Source of the DNA: Flagellimonas meishanensis
GTDB taxonomy: Bacteria > Bacteroidota > Bacteroidia > Flavobacteriales > Flavobacteriaceae
Assembly: GCF_019880545.1 (NCBI RefSeq)
Contig: NZ_JAINVW010000002.1
Span: forward strand, 186,001 to 250,000
Length of the DNA stretch: 64,000 bases
Direction of reading: 5' to 3'
Numbering within the stretch: position 1 is the first letter of the stretch; each line of letters starts with the position of its first letter. The notes under the pieces are model-generated. The model searched no databases, was not told the origin of the DNA, and was given only the letters and a program-made list of their open reading frames with translations. A program made the translations under genes and the position numbers. Below, one piece after another: positions 16,223 to 24,823 of this stretch.

Positions 16223-18109
16223 TTATTTTATCATCTCATAACTGCGGGCAATGAACTTGGTCAGTTCCTCACCTTTTAGCAATCCTTTGGACAAGCGTGC
16301 CAAATCCAAGGACTGATTTATGAGCCTGGTGCGTTTTTTGGCAGTTTTAGTGTTCAAGATCTCACCGACGAGTTCGTGATTGGTATTCACGATCAAATTG
16401 AACATGTCCGGCATATTGCCCATACCGAACATACCGCCTCCACCAGTTTGCTGCATTTCCTTCATACGACGTATAAATTCGGGTTCGGTAATTATAAATG
16501 GGGAAGCCGAACTATCCATTGCTTCCAGTTGAATGGTATATCCTTTATCCTGGACAACGGCCTCAATTTCTGATTTCAGTTGCTCTTTTTCCTCATCCGA
16601 TAATTTGGATATGGTGGTGTCCTCTTTTTTGATGAGATTATCGATGTGGTCCGCATCAACCCTGGTGAAGGAGAGTTTTTCCTTGGAAGTCTCCAACTTT
16701 TGCATCAAATGGGCCACGATGGGGGAATCCATCAACAATACCTCGTATCCTTTGGCCTTCGTAGCTTCTATATAACTGTGCTGTGCTTCCTTGTCCGAAG
16801 CATATAGCACCACCAACTTGCCATCCTTGTCCGTTTGATTGTCCTTTATTTTGGCTTCCAGTTCCTCAAAAGTGAAGTAGGAGCCATCCACAGTGGGATA
16901 AAGGGCAAATTTGTCTGCTTTCTCAAAGAATTTTTCTTCGGAAAGCATACCATATTCAATTACGACCTTGATGTCGTTCCATTTCTTCTCAAAATCTTCC
17001 CTGTTGCTTTTGAAGAGCGAGCTCAGTTTGTCCGCCACTTTTCTGGTGATGTAGGAAGAAATCTTCTTCACGGCCCCATCTGCCTGCAGATACGACCTGG
17101 AGACGTTCAATGGAATGTCCGGCGAATCGATGACCCCGCGGAGCATGGTCAAAAATTCGGGAACAATTCCTTCCACATTGTCCGTTACAAATACCTGGTT
17201 TTGATACAATTGGATCCTATCCTTTTGAATGTTGAGGTCATTGGTCAGTTTTGGAAAATAGAGAATCCCGGTGAGGTTGAATGGATAATCCACGTTCAGA
17301 TGAATGTGGAACAAGGGCTCCTCAAACTGCATGGGGTATAGTTCCCTGTAAAAACTCTTATAATCTTCATCTTTAAGGTCTGTAGGTTGTTTGGTCCAGG
17401 CAGGATTGGGGTTGTTGATGATGTCATCGACCTCCTTTGTTGGTGCAGGCTCATCTTCCTTGGCCCCTTCAGGTTTGGGCAGGGTCTCGGTCCTCGTCCC
17501 AAATTTGATGGGAATAGGCATGAACTTGTTGTATTTTTTCAGGAGTTCACGAATCCTGAAATCTTCCAAAAACTCGGTGGAGTCCTCTGCGATATGCAAG
17601 ATAATTTCCGTACCCCTTTCCTTTTTCTTTGCTTCCTTGATGGTGAATTTCGGTGAACCGTCACAGGTCCAATGCACCGCTGGAGCGTCGGTAAAGCTTT
17701 TGGAGATGATCTCTACCTTGCTAGCCACCATAAAGGCCGAGTAGAAACCAAGCCCAAAGTGACCGATAATACCGGCATCCTTGCCCGCATCCTTATATTT
17801 ATCCAAGAATTCCTCGGCCCCGGAAAAGGCAACCTCGTTGATATACTTCTTCACTTCCTCTTCCGTCATCCCAATGCCTTGGTCCATTATGTGGATTTTT
17901 TTCTTTTCCTTGTCCACTTTCACCTCTATAATGGGATTGCCATACTCCACCTTCGCCTCACCGATGGAAGTCAGGTGTTTTAGTTTTAGGGTTGCGTCCG
18001 TAGCGTTGGAGATCAACTCTCTCAGAAAAATCTCGTGATCGCTGTATAAAAATTTCTTGATTAAGGGAAAAATGTTTTCTACCGAAACATTGATTTTACC
18101 TGTAGCCAT
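16223..18109 (-). CDS. htpG: Chaperone protein HtpG (Hsp90)
   Basis: 628 residues, full length for bacterial Hsp90. ATP-dependent cytosolic chaperone. The GHKL ATPase N-domain is clear: ELISNATDAT, the DQGIGMTEEEV loop, GHFGLGFYSAFMV and a GTEIILH strand. The middle domain has the catalytic-Arg region NVSRSYLQ. The C-terminal dimerisation part includes a Gly/Met-rich segment (GGGGMFGMGNM). An acidic linker (EGAKEDEPAPTKEVDD) lies at about 220. It is monocistronic, with a perfect palindromic terminator right behind it. The 343-base AT-rich gap upstream is shared with the divergent TetR gene. Confidence 0.97.
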   Translation of the reverse strand: MATGKINVSVENIFPLIKKFLYSDHEIFLRELISNATDATLKLKHLTSIGEAKVEYGNPIIEVKVDKEKKKIHIMDQGIGMTEEEVKKYINEVAFSGAEEFLDKYKDAGKDAGIIGHFGLGFYSAFMVASKVEIISKSFTDAPAVHWTCDGSPKFTIKEAKKKERGTEIILHIAEDSTEFLEDFRIRELLKKYNKFMPIPIKFGTRTETLPKPEGAKEDEPAPTKEVDDIINNPNPAWTKQPTDLKDEDYKSFYRELYPMQFEEPLFHIHLNVDYPFNLTGILYFPKLTNDLNIQKDRIQLYQNQVFVTDNVEGIVPEFLTMLRGVIDSPDIPLNVSRSYLQADGAVKKISSYITRKVADKLSSLFKSNREDFEKKWNDIKVVIEYGMLSEEKFFEKADKFALYPTVDGSYFTFEELEAKIKDNQTDKDGKLVVLYASDKEAQHSYIEATKAKGYEVLLMDSPIVAHLMQKLETSKEKLSFTRVDADHIDNLIKKEDTTISKLSDEEKEQLKSEIEAVVQDKGYTIQLEAMDSSASPFIITEPEFIRRMKEMQQTGGGGMFGMGNMPDMFNLIVNTNHELVGEILNTKTAKKRTRLINQSLDLARLSKGLLKGEELTKFIARSYEMIK

Positions 18110-18242
18110 GATTATAGTTTTTCATTTCTCCATTGATGTGGCAAAAAAAATACCATACGTCGTGAATATGACAAACTGACATTAAATGCGTGCAATACAG
18201 AAGAATTAAATTTTTAACATAATTTTGTTTATATATTTTGTA

Positions 18243-18270
18243 TTTGTATTAGACAAAAAGTTTATATTTG
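18243..18270 (+). promoter_or_regulatory. Candidate distal promoter (TTTG-N16-TATATTTG) with overlapping inverted repeat
   Basis: TTTG at 18243-18246 and TATATTTG at 18263-18270 are 16 bases apart, near the Bacteroidota spacing. TTTGTATTAGACAAA (18243-18257) is an inverted repeat overlapping the -33 box. A transcript from here would reach the terminator at 18344 after roughly 70-100 bases. Confidence 0.45.
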
Positions 18271-18343
18271 TATTGTTATGGAGAAGTTGCTATGAAATAG
18301 TTTTGTTCTATAACAAATTTGTTTATTTATTGGTTAGGTTGTC

Positions 18344-18380
18344 GAAAACGCACTTTTGCCAGAAAGTGCGTTTTCTTTTT
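18344..18380 (+). terminator. Strong terminator/attenuator upstream of the TetR gene
   Basis: GAAAACGCACTTT (18344-18356) pairs perfectly with AAAGTGCGTTTTC (18363-18375) around a six-base loop and is followed by five T residues. There is no coding gene on this strand upstream, so it ends either a small RNA or an attenuated leader of the TetR-aarF transcript. Confidence 0.8.
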
Positions 18381-18427
18381 ATTGATATTTTATGATTTTA
18401 TACACATAAATATTGTTTAATTAAGAG

Positions 18428-18445
18428 TATTTTTGTTTAAACAAA
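18428..18445 (+). promoter_or_regulatory. Proximal -7 box overlapped by a 14-base palindromic operator candidate
   Basis: TATTTTTG (18428-18435) fits TAnnTTTG. The perfect palindrome TTTGTTTAAACAAA (18432-18445) covers its end and the probable start site, 7 bases before the TetR ATG at 18453. This is the expected place for an autorepressor site. A related site, TTTGTT-CTAT-AACAAA, lies at 18302-18317. Confidence 0.5.
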
Positions 18446-18452
18446 TTATGTA

Positions 18453-19109
18453 ATGGCAAAAACTACCAATCGTGACAAAATGCAAAATGACATCATTGAA
18501 TTTTACATGGAACATGTTCTTGAAAACGAAACGGAACCAAAGTCAATTTTCAAATTCTGCAAGGAGGGAAACTTCAAGGAAGAGGATTTCTACAATAACT
18601 TTGGTTCTTTTGAAGCTTTACAACAAACTATATGGGAAAAATTCTTTGATAATAGCCTTTCGCTAGTCAAAAAGAATAAGGATTACACTTCAATGACGAA
18701 TGAGGAGAAGATGCTTTCGTTTTTCTTCACATTCTTTGAAAACCTGAACTTGAACAGAAGTTATGTGCTCTTTGTTTTGGAGGGTAAGCAGGGCATGATG
18801 GATAAAATCAATCAATTGAAGGGGTTGCGAAAAAAGGTCAAATCCTTTGCTTCAGAGCTTATCCAAGAAGGCAATCAAGAGAAACAGCTTAAGCTGTTGC
18901 AGCACAATGAAAAGCTGTTTTCCGAAGGTGCCTGGCTGCAACTGATGTTTCTACTTAAATTTTGGATGAAGGACAGTTCGCCCGGTTTTGAAAAAACAGA
19001 CATCGCCATAGAAAAATCCGTGACCACCATTTTCCAGGTATTTGAGAACGCCCCTTTGGAAAAACTCCTGGATTTCGGGAAGTTCCTTTACAAAGAAAGT
19101 TTTGCATAG
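18453..19109 (+). CDS. TetR family transcriptional regulator
   Basis: 218 residues. The N-terminal 60 residues have TetR-type helix-turn-helix spacing (IIEFYMEHVLEN ... SIFKFCKEGNFKEEDFYNNFGSFEALQQTIWEKFF), although the HTH is divergent. The remainder is the all-helical C-terminal ligand/dimer domain. It begins just downstream of a palindrome that overlaps the -7 box, so autorepression is likely. It is 6 bases from the aarF-type gene, and the pair is almost certainly co-transcribed. The ligand is unknown. Confidence 0.85.
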   Translation: MAKTTNRDKMQNDIIEFYMEHVLENETEPKSIFKFCKEGNFKEEDFYNNFGSFEALQQTIWEKFFDNSLSLVKKNKDYTSMTNEEKMLSFFFTFFENLNLNRSYVLFVLEGKQGMMDKINQLKGLRKKVKSFASELIQEGNQEKQLKLLQHNEKLFSEGAWLQLMFLLKFWMKDSSPGFEKTDIAIEKSVTTIFQVFENAPLEKLLDFGKFLYKESFA

Positions 19110-19115
19110 CCATTT

Positions 19116-20426
19116 ATGAAGACATTGGACAGTATACCCACCGGAAAGCTGGAACGGGCAGGAAAATTGGTGAGAACAGGGGTGAAGATTGGGGGAAACT
19201 ATGTAAAATATTACGGCAAAAAGTTGGTCAATCCCGATATTTCCAAGGAAGAATTGGACCAAGACAATGCCGAGGATATTTATGATGGCCTTAAAACCCT
19301 CAAGGGTAGTGCCCTAAAGGTGGCCCAGATGCTCAGTATGGAAAAAAACCTACTGCCCAGAGCCTATGTGGACAAATTTTCGCTCTCCCAGTTCTCCGTT
19401 CCTCCATTGTCGGCCCCGCTGGTCCGGAAAACCTTCAAGAAATATTTGGGACAGTATCCGGAGGATATTTTTGACAGTTTTGACAAAGATTCCATAAATG
19501 CTGCCAGTATTGGGCAAGTGCACAAGGCAACAAAAAATGGAAAACAATTGGCCGTCAAAATACAGTATCCGGGGGTCGCGGAGAGCATTAGCAGCGATTT
19601 GGCCCTGGTGAGGCCCATTGCGATGAAAATGTTCAATCTTAACAGTAAGGATTCAGATAAATATTTCAAGGAAGTTGAACATAAACTTGTTGAGGAGACC
19701 AATTATATACTGGAACTGGAGCAGAGCAAGAACATCACCGAAGCTTGCTCCGTGATACCCAACATGCAATTTCCCGATTACTATCCCGGACTGTCCAGCG
19801 AACGTATTTTGACCATGGACTGGATGAAAGGGCAACACTTGGGCGATTTTACCAAAACTGATTTTAAACCTGAGGTTGGGAATATGCTCGGACAGGCACT
19901 TTGGGATTTTTATATGTTCCAGATACACCATCTTAGAAAAGTGCATGCCGACCCGCATCCGGGTAATTTTTTGGTGAGCGAAAGGAGTACGTTGATAGCC
20001 ATTGATTTTGGATGCATCAAGGAAATTCCGAAGGAGTTCTATGTTCCATACTTTGAATTGGCCAAGGAGGAAAACATCAACAACGATTTGGTGTTTATGG
20101 AAAAATTGTACCAATTGGAAATTTTGACCCCAACGGATTCTTTGGAAGAGATAACATTTTTCAAAGCACTTTTTAAGGAAATGCTCCAGATTTTTACCGC
20201 TCCTTTCAATCAAGAGGAGTTTGATTTTGGTTCTGATGATTTCTGGGCACGCATCGCCGATTTGAGTGAGCGTTATTCCAAGGATGGGCAAATAAGAAAG
20301 ATGAACGGGAATCGCGGGTCAAAGCACTTCCTATATATCAACCGTACATTTTTTGGTCTTTATAACCTCCTTCACGACCTAAAGGCCAAGGTAAAAGTGA
20401 ACAACTTCAAAAACTATATCGATTAA
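19116..20426 (+). CDS. AarF/ABC1/UbiB family atypical kinase
   Basis: 436 residues. ABC1 family signatures: LKVAQMLSME (the family's KxGQ-type motif, here KVAQ), AASIGQVHKA, AVKIQYPG with the nucleotide-binding Lys, and the catalytic VHADPHPGNFLV followed by AIDFGCIKEI. UbiB/ADCK relatives support quinone or isoprenoid-lipid metabolism through an ATPase-like activity at the membrane. This organism group makes menaquinone, so the target may not be ubiquinone. It follows the TetR gene by 6 bases. No transmembrane tail is obvious. Confidence 0.92.
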   Translation: MKTLDSIPTGKLERAGKLVRTGVKIGGNYVKYYGKKLVNPDISKEELDQDNAEDIYDGLKTLKGSALKVAQMLSMEKNLLPRAYVDKFSLSQFSVPPLSAPLVRKTFKKYLGQYPEDIFDSFDKDSINAASIGQVHKATKNGKQLAVKIQYPGVAESISSDLALVRPIAMKMFNLNSKDSDKYFKEVEHKLVEETNYILELEQSKNITEACSVIPNMQFPDYYPGLSSERILTMDWMKGQHLGDFTKTDFKPEVGNMLGQALWDFYMFQIHHLRKVHADPHPGNFLVSERSTLIAIDFGCIKEIPKEFYVPYFELAKEENINNDLVFMEKLYQLEILTPTDSLEEITFFKALFKEMLQIFTAPFNQEEFDFGSDDFWARIADLSERYSKDGQIRKMNGNRGSKHFLYINRTFFGLYNLLHDLKAKVKVNNFKNYID

Positions 20427-20524
20427 TTTTGCCCATAAATTGGCAGTTCATTGAATATATTTTTTACTTTTCCACTAATTAGCCCCTTGTTTTTTTGATT
20501 AATTCATAATTAAAACCGACAACA

Positions 20525-21532
20525 ATGTACAACTCCAAAATATCGGGACTCGGGTTTTTTGTACCCGAAAATGTGGTCACCAATGATGATTTGTCCAAAA
20601 TGATGGATACTTCCGACGAGTGGATTCAGGAACGAACGGGGATCAAGGAACGTAGACATGTGATCAAGGGTGAGGATACCACCACCTCCATGGGGGTGAA
20701 GGCGGCCAAAAAGGCCATCGAGCGTGCAGGAATCGACAAAGATGAGATTGATTTTATTGTTTTTGCCACATTGAGTCCGGATTACTATTTTCCAGGGCCG
20801 GGGGTGTTGGTCCAGCGCGATTTGGATATCAAAACCGTGGGCGCACTGGATATCCGAAATCAATGTTCGGGTTTTGTGTATGGCATTTCCGTAGCGGACC
20901 AGTACGTAAAGAGCGGGATGTACAAAAATGTCCTGGTGATAGGTTCCGAGCTGCATTCCCACGGTTTGGACATGACCACTAGGGGAAGGGGAGTTTCCGT
21001 AATTTTTGGTGATGGTGCCGGCGCCGCTGTGGTCAGTAGGGAAGAAGACACTTCCAAAGGCATCCTTTCCACGCACCTACATTCTGAGGGACAGCATGCT
21101 GAAGAACTTTCGCTGATAGCCCCTGGAATGGGAAAACGGTGGGTAACGGATATTTTGGATGAAAACGACCCTGAGGACACCTCATACTTTCCATATATGA
21201 ATGGGCAATTTGTGTTCAAAAATGCAGTGGTACGCTTCAGCGAAGTAATTATGGAAGGTTTGAAGGCCAATGGATTGGGTCCACAGGATATTGATATGTT
21301 GATTCCACATCAAGCGAATCTTCGGATCTCGCAATTTGTTCAAAAGAAGTTCGGCCTATCCGATGACCAGGTTTTCAACAACATAATGCAGTATGGCAAT
21401 ACCACGGCGGCTTCCATTCCCATTGCATTGACCGAAGCATGGGAATCAGGAAAGGTCAAAGAAGGCGATTTGGTGGTGTTGGCCGCATTTGGAAGTGGAT
21501 TTACCTGGGGCAGTGCCATAATAAAATGGTAG
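20525..21532 (+). CDS. fabH: 3-oxoacyl-ACP synthase III (KAS III)
   Basis: 335 residues. Condenses acetyl-CoA (or a branched acyl-CoA) with malonyl-ACP to start fatty acid synthesis. The catalytic triad is intact: Cys114 in RNQCSGFVYG, His in PHQANLRI, Asn in YGNTTAASIP. GFGSGFTWGSAIIKW ends the protein as in other FabH. It is a stand-alone gene rather than part of the plsX-fabH-accBC cluster, so it may be a second FabH-like enzyme or one with different acyl specificity. A terminator follows at 21592. Confidence 0.92.
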   Translation: MYNSKISGLGFFVPENVVTNDDLSKMMDTSDEWIQERTGIKERRHVIKGEDTTTSMGVKAAKKAIERAGIDKDEIDFIVFATLSPDYYFPGPGVLVQRDLDIKTVGALDIRNQCSGFVYGISVADQYVKSGMYKNVLVIGSELHSHGLDMTTRGRGVSVIFGDGAGAAVVSREEDTSKGILSTHLHSEGQHAEELSLIAPGMGKRWVTDILDENDPEDTSYFPYMNGQFVFKNAVVRFSEVIMEGLKANGLGPQDIDMLIPHQANLRISQFVQKKFGLSDDQVFNNIMQYGNTTAASIPIALTEAWESGKVKEGDLVVLAAFGSGFTWGSAIIKW

Positions 21533-21591
21533 TTCATCCATACTAGCGGGAACGGCCTTCAAGGTGAGCAAATAGGTATTTTAACAAAGTT

Positions 21592-21625
21592 AAAACCCCA
21601 ACTTCAAATGAAATTGGGGTTTTTT
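21592..21625 (+). terminator. Terminator between fabH and the convergent TonB receptor gene
   Basis: AAAACCCCAA (21592-21601) pairs with TTGGGGTTTT (21614-21623) with a 12-base loop and T run. On the opposite strand the hairpin is also followed by TTTT, so it can serve both convergent genes. Confidence 0.75.
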
Positions 21626-21683
21626 ATTGATAAACCCTGAAAGATTAACCAACCAACACTCTGGCAAGGAATATCAATAGCTT

Positions 21684-24134
21684 TTATAATATGCCACCAC
21701 CAGTTTGCTTGGTGTTGTCGTCCCTTCGCTTACGCTGCTTTGCACGGTATTTTCCGCTACCAAAATTATAGGAAAGTCCAATATAGACATTATTGCTCTC
21801 CCAGTTGAACCCACCCTCTTGCTCGTAAGGTCGGTCCCCATCAAAGCCGAAACGCATCGTATTGAACATATCGTTGTAGTTTACGCTGATGGTACCCTTG
21901 CCCTCCGCAAAATTGTATCGGGCACCCAGATTTACAAAATACATGGGCTCTGCCAAAAACTGGATTGTTCTGTTTTGGCCCCGGTAAAATGCAAATGCCT
22001 GAAGCGTCAGTTTTTTGGTCACCGTAAAGCTATTGTTCAACCGGAGGTTCCAAGCCGTATTGTCCACCTCTACATCTTCAATCACAATGTCATTTTCAGT
22101 AGGGTTTGGACTGTCACCGCTTAAGCTCTCCGTGATTCCCCGCTGTGTTTGGGAAAAGAAGTCAAAACTACCATTGATGCTCCACCACTTTGTGGGCCTG
22201 TAGTTGGATGAAAGTTCAAAACCATAAGCCGAAGTATTGTCGAAATTATCGAACGTGAGTATCAACCGGTTAAAATCCAAGCGGTCCACATAAACGGCCC
22301 TGTTGATCTCGTCGGATATTGCCCTGTAAAATACGCCCGTGGTTATGCTTCCTCCCTTAAATCTCCTTGTGTAGTTCGCTTCATAGGAATCCGTAAACTG
22401 AGGTTCCAAACTTGGATTACCGAAGGAAGATATCAATGGCGTGGCCCATTCCCTAATGGGGTTTACCTGCTGAAGCCCCGGTCTGTCCACCCTGCGACTG
22501 TAGCTTACCTGATATTGATTCTTTTCGCTAGGGCTGTACGTCAAAAAGGCGGAGGGATAAATCTGTGTATATTCATCCGTAAAGGCACGGACCCTATTGG
22601 TATCGGCCTGAACTTCCACATCCTCAATCCGCACTCCCACCTGATAGGACCATTTTTCCCATCGTTGCGAAAAAGTGGCATAGGCCGAATAAATATCCAT
22701 ATCATAAACAAAGTCAGTATTTGGTGTAGGAATAAGTTCCCCACTGGAATTGAATGAAAGTCCTGTGGATGAGTAATCCACTTCCGTCTTGAAACCTCTG
22801 GATTCCAAACCAAGTTCCAATTTGGAGATGCTGTCTAAAGGATTTACATAATCCAAATTGATAAAAGTTTGGTCCCGCTCCGTATCCACGAAGTCCATAT
22901 AGTCTGGAAACGGCGTGTTGCCCACTGACCTGAACGTTGCATCCTGACCGCTCTCGAATGCGTTATGGTCCACTTCGAGCTCAATGTTGTGACCTTCCTT
23001 GGCAAAATTCAGTTTGTAGTCAAAATTGTACTGTTGGCTCGTATTGTCGCTCACGTCGTTGAAAAATTGGGCCACGTTTCGTGAGGTATCATCAAAATAG
23101 GTCACATCGGTAATTCCGTTCCCTTTTCCATCAAAAATGTTCTGATTGGTGAAAACCGAGATCGTGTTTTTGTCATTTAGGTAAAAATCCACCCCAACTT
23201 TATATAAATGGGATTTGTTATTGTTGAAAAAGTCAAAATCCTGCAAGGAATTCTCATCCAACCGCAATATGGTCCCATCGTTCACATACTTGCCGATGTT
23301 GTTACCATAATTTCCATAAATATTGAATTTTCCATTTCTATAGTTCAAATCGATGGAACTATTGAACTTGGCCTCAATCGCTTGGGTAAGACCAATATTG
23401 AAACTCCCATTGAAACCAACATTGGCATTTTTGTGCAGTACAATATTGATGATTCCACTCATCCCCTCGGGATTGTATTTGGCCGAAGGATTGGTGATCA
23501 ATTCAATCGATTTAATTGATGTGGAAGGTATTTGCCGAAGCAGCTGGGCAACCGGAACGTTGGATAACTTGCCATCCACCATTACCCTTACATTGGAATT
23601 GCCCCGTAGGGTTATATCGCCTGTTTGGGCATCCACGTTCACGGATGGTATATTGTTCATGATATCCGAGGCTGTGGCCCCTGCCGTGGTCAAATCCTTG
23701 CCCACATTGATCACCTTTCGGTCCACCCGCTGTTCTATTGTGGTCCGTTCGGCAACAACCTCCACCTCTTCCAAGTTTCGGGCAGCTTCGCTCAAGGTGA
23801 TTGTTCCGAGATTCAAATTCCTGTTGGATTTGTTGATTTCCAATTTTTGGGAATGGGTTTCATATCCTATAAATTGAACCTCAAAAATATAAGTCCCGTC
23901 TTCCAGTTTTTTAATTTCAAAATTACCATTCTCCTCGGTGATGCTTCCCGTAATGGTCTTGGTGCCGTCTGCAGATTTAATGACCACGGCGGCATACGCT
24001 ATGGGTTGCTTTAGCGTATTGTCCACCACGGTTCCAGAGATGGACCCAAGCGCTGTATCGGGATTGTTGGCAAAAATGTTGTTTGGATACACACTACAGA
24101 ACAGCAGTGTGAATAGTGCTAGTACACTTCTCAT
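21684..24134 (-). CDS. TonB-dependent outer-membrane receptor (outer membrane beta-barrel family)
   Basis: 816 residues. Signal peptide, then a CarboxypepD_reg-like domain (GSISGTVVDNTLKQPIAYAAVVI ... FEVQFIGYETHSQKLEI, about 30-115), a plug domain (TTAGATASDIMNNIPSVNVDAQTGDITLRGNSNVRVMVDGK, about 150-235), and a large C-terminal barrel (the OMP_b-brl_3 type, e.g. YSRRVDRPGLQQVNPI and YIGLSYNFG). No SusD-like gene is next to it, so it is not a typical polysaccharide-utilisation pair. Its ligand is unknown; the family includes uptake and signalling receptors. The C-terminus is a basic tail (KQRKRRDDNTKQ) after the last strand. A long structured gap lies upstream. Confidence 0.92.
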   Translation of the reverse strand: MRSVLALFTLLFCSVYPNNIFANNPDTALGSISGTVVDNTLKQPIAYAAVVIKSADGTKTITGSITEENGNFEIKKLEDGTYIFEVQFIGYETHSQKLEINKSNRNLNLGTITLSEAARNLEEVEVVAERTTIEQRVDRKVINVGKDLTTAGATASDIMNNIPSVNVDAQTGDITLRGNSNVRVMVDGKLSNVPVAQLLRQIPSTSIKSIELITNPSAKYNPEGMSGIINIVLHKNANVGFNGSFNIGLTQAIEAKFNSSIDLNYRNGKFNIYGNYGNNIGKYVNDGTILRLDENSLQDFDFFNNNKSHLYKVGVDFYLNDKNTISVFTNQNIFDGKGNGITDVTYFDDTSRNVAQFFNDVSDNTSQQYNFDYKLNFAKEGHNIELEVDHNAFESGQDATFRSVGNTPFPDYMDFVDTERDQTFINLDYVNPLDSISKLELGLESRGFKTEVDYSSTGLSFNSSGELIPTPNTDFVYDMDIYSAYATFSQRWEKWSYQVGVRIEDVEVQADTNRVRAFTDEYTQIYPSAFLTYSPSEKNQYQVSYSRRVDRPGLQQVNPIREWATPLISSFGNPSLEPQFTDSYEANYTRRFKGGSITTGVFYRAISDEINRAVYVDRLDFNRLILTFDNFDNTSAYGFELSSNYRPTKWWSINGSFDFFSQTQRGITESLSGDSPNPTENDIVIEDVEVDNTAWNLRLNNSFTVTKKLTLQAFAFYRGQNRTIQFLAEPMYFVNLGARYNFAEGKGTISVNYNDMFNTMRFGFDGDRPYEQEGGFNWESNNVYIGLSYNFGSGKYRAKQRKRRDDNTKQTGGGIL

Positions 24135-24463
24135 GATTTTGTTCGTTTTTTGATTAGCTTGATGTTGCTTACTAGACTAAACTGGTACCAATATGTTACA
24201 AGAAATATTGGTTTTAACATTTTTTTCTGGAATCGAAATGGGATCAGCTTGGAAAAAATAAAGGTGTAGGCGGTACATTTTAAAAGAAGAAGCCCTGGCA
24301 ATAAGCAGATTGCAATACCAGGGCCTTGCATTGATAAGCTATACTAAACACTAACCATTAACTATAAAAATACAGCCTTATCAATGATAATTCTTTGAAC
24401 AATAGACGAGTTTTTTTCGAAATAGTTACAATCTTTGAACCAGTTTAACAGTTAAATTAACAT
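24135..24463. other. Structured intergenic region between TonB receptor and CoA-binding gene
   Basis: No gene is seen. It contains three inverted repeats: ACCAATAT/ATATTGGT (24187-24194 and 24205-24212), GCCCTGG/CCAGGGC (24292-24298 and 24318-24324), and CATTGATAAG/CTTATCAATG (24329-24338 and 24377-24386). The middle hairpin read on the minus strand is followed by TTCTTCTTTT, so it could end antisense transcription coming from the symporter gene. The first is placed like an operator for the TonB receptor. Confidence 0.6.
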
Positions 24464-24823
24464 ATGGTCAAGACACTTGTTTTTGGAGCATCATTAAAAC
24501 CCAATCGATACAGCAATTTGGCGATTCAACGTCTGGTTGAAAGCGGAATTGCCGTTGAAGCATTTGGTATACATGAAGGGGAGGCCCATGGAGTTCCAAT
24601 AAAAAGCAATCTGGATGAATTTGGGCATATTGATACCATCACCCTGTATCTCAATCCACAGCGACAACAGGATTACTATGAAGCGATAATGGATTTATCC
24701 CCCAGAAGAGTCATTTTTAATCCGGGAACAGAAAATCCTGAGTTCCAACATAAGTTAAAAGAAGCCGGAATATCCGTAGAGGTCGCCTGCACCTTGGTTT
24801 TGCTGGCCACGGGACAGTATTAG
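24464..24823 (+). CDS. CoA-binding domain protein (YccU-like)
   Basis: 119 residues, one Rossmann-like CoA_binding_2 domain: [17 protein letters not shown] at the nucleotide-binding loop, [19 protein letters not shown], and [23 protein letters not shown]. Cytosolic, single domain, of unknown role; relatives bind CoA or a similar nucleotide. Its stop overlaps the end of the convergent symporter gene by 4 bases. Confidence 0.88.
   Translation: MVKTLVFGASLKPNRYSNLAIQRLVESGIAVEAFGIHEGEAHGVPIKSNLDEFGHIDTITLYLNPQRQQDYYEAIMDLSPRRVIFNPGTENPEFQHKLKEAGISVEVACTLVLLATGQY

Larger units (their letters stand above)
18110..18452. other. AT-rich intergenic region between htpG and the TetR gene
   Basis: No protein-coding gene of credible length is seen. 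It holds two candidate -7 boxes, three inverted repeats with TTTGT/ACAAA arms (18243-18257, 18302-18317, 18432-18445) and a strong terminator hairpin (18344-18380) in the direction of the TetR gene. A five-codon frame (MEKLL) at about 18279 is probably chance. Confidence 0.7.

Noticed and set aside
16835..17341. 168-codon plus-strand frame inside htpG
   Set aside because: Fully contained in htpG and composed of antisense codons.
18279..18296. Five-codon leader peptide MEKLL before the attenuator
   Set aside because: Too short to separate from chance; there are no repeated regulatory codons.
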